A DNA stretch of 64,000 nucleotides from Hydractinia symbiolongicarpus. Taxonomy: Eukaryota; Cnidaria; Hydrozoa; Anthoathecata; Hydractiniidae. Position numbers and translations under genes: made by a program. Below are positions 58,770 through 64,000 of this stretch, piece by piece. The notes beneath the pieces were generated by a model. The model was not told where the DNA came from and ran no database searches. It saw only the letters and a list, made by a program, of their open reading frames with translations. The stretch is taken from the NCBI RefSeq assembly GCF_029227915.1, contig NC_079876.1, positions 26,201,828 to 26,265,827 on the forward strand, read 5' to 3'. Within the stretch, counting starts at the first letter, position 1. Every line of letters starts with the position of its first letter.

Positions 58770-61261
58770 TAAAATAAAGTAAAAATACTCTGCCTAACAT
58801 CAGGCATCACGATGTGTGATTATTATCAACAAACTCAATTTAAAGGCAAATTAATCCTCGTTTTTTGTAAGAAGCCTAAGCATTTGTGTGCACTCAAAGT
58901 TTATTAAAGTTTTGATAATCAAATTTAAATTGTCCTTATTTAACACTGAAAAATCTTTTATTTACAAGGCTTTTTGTCTAAAATGCATGCTCATTAACAC
59001 ATACCAAGTCTTAAGTTACTGAAGGCCCTAATATAATCAAGTTTGTAACCTGACTTTTGGGTTGATTTACCTTCTTGTCTTTTTTCCTTCTAAGAATGTA
59101 AAACAAAAGGTTTTTAACATTAAGCTAAGTCAATTTAAAAGTGGGTCACTTCTTGGTTTCCTCCCCTTTTTTTGTAAAATTTTATGTGTTAATAAAAGCA
59201 TACAGTGTATGACATTCTAAAAATTTAGTTACATATATTGCGTATGTATATATACTTAAAATTATGCCAGGGGTTCATATAACTTAATTTATGGAAACGT
59301 TACTGAGAGAAAGCGTTTAAGCCAAAAAAGAAATGTTTTTTTGCATAAAATGAAATTTAACATTGTGATTGACTTTACTAAGTTTCAAGTTTTACTAAGT
59401 TAACACAAAAATTAGATTTGAACTTTTTGTGTTTATTTTGCAAAAGTTTTTACAAATTAAGTATGATCCATCATTGAGTATGGTAACTATTGAAACCAAT
59501 GTCAGTAAATCCTGAAATGTAAAATCTGACACTTTAATGTTCCTCAAAATGAGTATATTATGAAAAGATTTTATTATATGATAATTTTTAACTGGCCATG
59601 ATGATACTTAAGATATCACACAGTCTTGATTTTAAACCACGAAGGAAAAAAATTAAAAATTATGTGAGGACATTAAAGAGATATATCGGTGAGGATAGGT
59701 CCGGTTGTAAGGGGATGGAGGAGACCGGCAATTAATACCTTATAAAAAGGAATTGAATTTGCACTAAATATGTGAAAGTTAATGTATTTTGTAATTTGAA
59801 TGATACTGTACAGTTTCAGTTCCTTTGTTGCTCTCTTTTGTCTTTTTCCTGTTTTCAGGTACTATAATAAACTTTCAAGGAATTTGTAGAAGACGTTAGC
59901 AAGTTTTTTCAAATTCTACTGGAAGATATAACATGGCAGTTATTTTAAATGAAAAACAATCAGATAAGTACCTCTTATTAATTAATTTTATATTTAAATG
60001 TGTACTATACATAAAGGCGAGACCATTTTCATTGTGTAATGTAATTTTTAAGTTATTTTAACAATTTTGAAACCACACCCTTTTTAAATTTCCTTCTGTA
60101 TAAAATTTGACATGATTATGTCATTGTACCACCAGTAAAATCTTTGCTAATTTTTCACATCAGTATTTTTCATGACTACTCTGTCACAGTTAGTTTGGAC
60201 AGCCAAATGATCATGTCATTTGATTTTTTGACTGCTTAATTCATAATGCAGTTACTTTAGTACGAAAATTAACATTCTAGTTGTAAATCATTTAGGAAAT
60301 TTCTTTACATTAACAATGGCAATTGATCACATATGAGAAAAAAGTAGAGGATGAGACATACTAGAGGATTTATTTGGTAAGCATATACTTTACAAGCTTT
60401 TTTCTGAAATCGTAGCATTAAGGGTGGGGAGTGGTAGAGCCTTAGTTCTAGCCTGTGTTTGGAAATTTGATTGTTCTAACTTTATTTTTAAGAGTTACAC
60501 AATTTTCTAATCATCATAATCCTCAAATAATTCCCCTTGTTTATATCAGTTATTAGTATAGTATCTTACTGTTATAGGACCCCTCATAGTTGCTAGTGAC
60601 AACAAGGTTGCAAAGTGAGAAAAATGATTAGAAGTTTACCAGTATTGCAGTTAATAGACAGATTGAACTTGTTTGTTAGGTCTACTTTTATACGGAAGCA
60701 GTAACGTCACGTAGAATTCAAATCAAGATTTTAAATTACCTGTGAAGCTACTTACGTTAAACGTCTTCTGGATACGTATGGCCGTATATAGTAGGCGAGA
60801 TATGTTGCTACATTTACTTGTTATATAAAACCATTTGGCACTGAATATTTCCTTTGATATTGTTTTGTTCCATAGCATAGATTATTTGTGAGTTTAGTCA
60901 GTAAATTTTAGCTACCACAAGGGAATTAATTTAGCAAGCTTTTGTCCATTTGGCGAAAATTCATTTTTTTCTTGGTATTTTTGGGAAAAATTAATAATAA
61001 ATATATATATTAGTATACATATAGAAAATTGTTCTGAAGTATTTCATTATATCGTCTGCACCAGACAGTTAGGGACCGTTCACATATTACGTAATAAATT
61101 TTTTATAAATATCCAAATAAATATCCAAATAAATATGTACAAAATTGACTACTGTATTTTTTTGTCACTATGTAGCACCTTGTAGATTTTTTGACCATTC
61201 TTTAATTTTATTATTAAACATTCATAAATAATAAGATTCTTTCTAAGCATCCGAAAATATA
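58770..61261. other. Interval without recognised gene
   Basis: About 2.5 kb of AT-rich sequence. I find no domain, TIR pair or RNA gene. 5' exons of the small gene at 61869 may lie here (there is an acceptor-like TTTTTTAG just before its ATG). Confidence 0.45.
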
Positions 61262-61794
61262 TACAGTACACTCCCGATAACTCGAACGCCCAATAACTCG
61301 AACTTCCAGTAACTTGAACTGTTTTTGAATTCCCGTTGAACCTTCACTAATACTTTCTCACAAAAATCACTCGATAACTCGAACCCCCGATAACTCGAAC
61401 ATTTGTTAAGTCGAACCTGGACAGAAATTCCCCCGATAACTCGAACTTCAGAGGAAAAATGAAAACAATCTCGGTAAAAAGTGACTACTTTTCTTTCAAT
61501 AATATAAATTGTTCTTCCAAAGTTGACAAAAACTTTTTTCTCCTGTATTTTAATTGACAGAGAGAGACGTTACCGCTACAGTGAAACAGAGTCACATTAG
61601 AACTTTTTTCAGTGATGTATAACTATGACTGTATTCTTGTTAGAATAGAAAAGAAAAAAAAATTTTAATAACTCGAACTATTTTCACTTATCGGCCAAAG
61701 TTCGAGTTATCGAATGCCCCGGTAAGTCGAACATTCGATAACTCGAACTATTTTTTTGGTCCCTTGAGGTTCGAGTTATCGGGAGTGTACTGTA
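61262..61794. mobile_element. Tigger/pogo-like MITE, TA-flanked
   Basis: Ends CAGTACACTCCCGATAACTC inverted, with TA on each side. Interior carries about ten copies of a TAACTCGAAC word in both orientations, typical of Tigger/pogo-family ends. No transposase. Its right end is 75 bp from the start codon of the next gene. Confidence 0.85.
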
Positions 61795-61868
61795 CTGATA
61801 ATCTAGAAATAATTTGTGATGTTTTACAACTGATTTATTTGTGTTTTTTAGCAAATATAGAGAAAAAA

Positions 61869-62450
61869 ATGGCGGCACAAATTAACTTAGAACTTGGTAA
61901 GTATATTATTGATTTTGTTACTATTAGTGGTATTAATAAATAAAAAAATTATACCTGTTATTATATATTATACCGTTTTTTATAGTTTCACTTTATGCTA
62001 AATTCGTGGAGCACAGGATACAACATCCTGGCTCCATGAATTATCGGTCGTTTGGCCGATGGCTAAAGCAGGGTGGGGTCGAGTGGACCAATGAAGAAGA
62101 CCCCACCGAAACAGCTCCCAACATGGAATTGAGTAAGAAATCACTTTTCATGTATTCAAAATTTTGTTAGGATCTAAAACTTTGGTATACCTTAGGTATT
62201 ATCTATGTTACTTATTGTATTAACCTTTACATTATTTTTTCTTTAAGTGCAAGTATGGACAAAATTTTTACAGTACAGACTTAGACATAGCGGGTCAATG
62301 GACCTAGAAGTGTTTGGACGTTGGGTGCATAATGGCGGGGTTGAGTTTTGTGGTGGGCGACGGGATCGTGGTAGAAGTAGCAGTCGTGGTTGGAGACGCG
62401 GTCGTGGTGGGAGACGCGGTCGTGGTGGGCCGTATAAGCCACAATATTAA
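61869..62450 (+). CDS. Small protein with a duplicated unknown motif and RG-rich tail
   Basis: Three exons, 61869-61896, 61986-62132 and 62248-62450, all with GT-AG introns and both in phase 1, giving 125 residues from ATGGCGGCA. Exon 2 and exon 3 each encode one copy of the same motif: YAKFVEHRIQHPGSM...FGRWLKQGGVEW and WTKFLQYRLRHSGSM...FGRWVHNGGVEF. The conserved core is KF-x3-R-x2-H-x-GSM, FGRW and GGVE. The tail is Arg/Gly-rich (RGRSSSRGW, RGRGGRRGRGG), as in RNA-binding proteins methylated on Arg, and ends KPQY. I do not recognise the motif. TTTTTTAG just before the ATG suggests an upstream noncoding exon. A polyadenylation signal follows at 62500. Domain duplication by exon duplication is the simple reading. 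Confidence 0.8.
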
Positions 62451-62499
62451 AATGTATTTTTATTACTAACCCTTTGTAAAACGAGGTGCACTTTTTTTT

Positions 62500-62505
62500 A
62501 ATAAA
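62500..62505 (+). terminator. AATAAA polyadenylation signal of the small RG-rich gene
   Basis: AATAAA 50 bp after the stop codon, in a T-rich setting. Confidence 0.6.
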
Positions 62506-62583
62506 ATATCCTAAATTTAAAATGGGCCTAAATATTGCCAAAATTCAAACAATTGCTAAACTATTTTTCAGGCTGAATTTAAA

Positions 62584-62668
62584 ATAAATACTTTGAAAAA
62601 AACAACATTTTTTCCATTGAAAAAAATAAATACTTTGAAAAAAACAACATTTTTTCCATTGAAATTAA
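62584..62668 (+). repeat. 42-bp tandem duplication
   Basis: ATAAATACTTTGAAAAAAAC followed by AACATTTTTTCCATTGAA occurs twice in a row with identical sequence. Confidence 0.9.
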
Positions 62669-62830
62669 CTAGATAAACAAATATTTTGTCTACCTTGTTT
62701 TACGAAGGGTTAGATGTTATTAAATTTGTTAATTATCTTAACTCTATATTGAAGAATTTTTTTATTCCCTTGATAGATTCAAAATTTTAATGTCAACTGA
62801 TGGACACCATCATAAATTAAGCTATTCCAA

Positions 62831-63619
62831 AACGAATATCAAATGAGATATATTTTTATCCACCTTGTTGCGACGGGTAAACGTAAAGGACGGGCGATCC
62901 CGTGGATTTTTACACGGGCAGGCGTCGTCTGTCTGTTCGTGCCTCTGTTTGTCTTTTTGTTACGGAAATGTGATATATAAAGGATGGGCGACCCCTTGTT
63001 TTTTCAAAGGGCTACCAACTAGTCTCTATAATAATAGCCGTCGTCTGGCTGTGTGTTCAAAAGGGTTACCGCGTCCTGTTACGGAAACACGAAATGTGAT
63101 ATATAAAGGACGGGCGACCCCGTGGATTTCTCCACGGGTTAACGACTAGTCTCTTTAATAATAGCCGTATTTTGTCGGTCTGTCCGCGAGGAATACGTCG
63201 TGTTACGGAAACACGAAATGAGTTACATAAAGGACGGACGACTCCGTGGAATCTTCCACGAGTAACCGACTATCTCTTTAATAATAGCCGTCGTCTGTCT
63301 GTGTGTCCGCGAAAGCCGCGTCCTGTTACGGAAACACGAAATGCGATATATAAAGGACGGGCGACCCCGTGGATTTTTCCACGGGTTAACGACTAGTCTC
63401 TATTATAATAGCCGTATTTTGTCTGTGTGTTCAAAAGGGTGACCGCGTCCCGTAACGGAAACACGAAATGTGATATATAAAGGACGGGCGACCCCGTGGA
63501 TTTTTCCACGGGCTAACGACTAGTCTCTTTTTAATAATAGCAGTATTCTGTCTGTCTCTACGCAAGATGGTAACCACAGTAGCATGACATGAAATGCAGT
63601 ATATAGCTAAAGGACGGGT
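62831..63619 (+). mobile_element. Second tandem array of short Helitron-like units
   Basis: After a fused or rearranged unit ending at 63022, full units lie at 63023-63149, 63150-63272, 63273-63396 and 63397-63523, with a partial one from 63524. Each begins TCTCT(T/A)TAATAATAGC and ends with hairpin CCCGTGGATTTTTCCACGGG, about 10 nt, then CTAG (CTA at one junction). Unit length is 123-127 bp. The longer form of the unit, with TTGTTGCGACGGG, is seen in the first unit here and in the array at 0.9-1.5 kb. Confidence 0.78.
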
Positions 63620-64000
63620 AAACTAATTGCCTACCCTTTTCATGCCTTTTCTTATGCTGTTGCCTGTGCCTCCCATGCCTTGCTTACCCCTGCCTTGCTG
63701 TTTCCTATTCCAGTTTCCCTGCCTGCCTTTGTCGTGTCTTTGAATTGCCGTCCTTCCTATGTCTTTCCTGGTGCCTGCCTACTATGCCCTTGCCTGTGCC
63801 TTCCATGCCTTGCCTACCCCTGCCATGCTGATTCCTTGCCATCCTTCCTATGCCTTTCCTGGTGCCTGCCTACTATGCCGTTGCCTGTGCCTTCCATGTC
63901 TTGCCTACCCCCCTGCCTTGCCGATTCCCTGCCTGCCTTAGGCCGTGCCCTTTCCTTGCCGTGCTTAATGCCTTTGCCTTGGCAACCTCTCCGCAACACT
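63620..64000 (+). repeat. CCTTGCC/TGCCTACC-rich minisatellite
   Basis: Imperfect tandem units of about 120 bp built from words such as TGCCTGTGCCTTCCATGCC and TCCTTCCTATGCCTTTCCTG. The frames read across it on both strands are repeat artefacts. It runs off the window. Confidence 0.8.

Noticed and set aside
62281-62541. Minus-strand frame of 86 codons
   Set aside because: Antisense shadow of the RG-rich exon 3; its repeated residues come from the RG codons.
63759-63999. Frames on both strands at the window end
   Set aside because: Translation of a minisatellite.

Overview
This looks like an invertebrate animal nuclear genome, most likely a cnidarian (possibly a hydrozoan). The DNA is AT-rich, the genes are split by GT-AG introns, one receptor is intronless, and much of the window is transposon debris of kinds common in cnidarians. 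No bacterial operon, CRISPR array or viral genome is present. The species cannot be fixed from the sequence.

Layout. 562-19842 (minus strand) is a complete gene for a class IA PI3-kinase regulatory subunit (p85 type). I could chain 20 coding exons with every splice phase matching, giving 821 residues: SH3, SAM, C1, RhoGAP, SH2, coiled-coil inter-SH2, SH2. The SAM and C1 modules are not part of the textbook vertebrate p85. Its introns hold a tandem array of Helitron-like units, a tRNA-derived SINE, a TA-flanked MITE, a TTAA-flanked element carrying a broken P2X7-tail-like gene, and a 52-bp minisatellite split by a second TTAA MITE. 20.3-25.6 kb holds three LINE reverse-transcriptase fragments and a second copy of the TA MITE. 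25.6-34.9 kb is gene-poor. 34948-36291 (plus) is an intronless class A GPCR of neuropeptide-receptor type.

37.7-46.2 kb is rich in transposon-like coding: a frameshifted integrase-type transposase (plus), then on the minus strand a frameshifted PHD-finger C-terminus, a two-exon Tudor-like/BEN-like gene and a DDE-transposase-like gene. 47213-48916 is a foldback with 401-bp arms that look identical. After a SINE and a tRNA-like sequence comes an intact 2213-codon Helentron-type Rep-helicase ORF (51465-58106) with a 2A-like peptide, OTU protease, HUH/two-Tyr Rep and PIF1-like helicase, followed by a 144-bp tandem repeat. 61869-62450 is a small three-exon gene for a 125-residue protein with two copies of an unrecognised motif, one per exon, and an RG-rich tail. 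The window ends in a second array of the same tandem Helitron-like units and a CCTTGCC-rich minisatellite.

How it fits together. The host genes seen are a signalling adaptor (PI3K regulatory subunit), a peptide-type GPCR and a small RG-rich protein; they do not form an obvious shared pathway. The main theme of the rest is mobile DNA of many classes: rolling-circle (Helitron/Helentron), cut-and-paste (TA and TTAA MITEs, integrase-like), LINEs and SINEs. Several sit in introns of the p85 gene without harming its reading frame.
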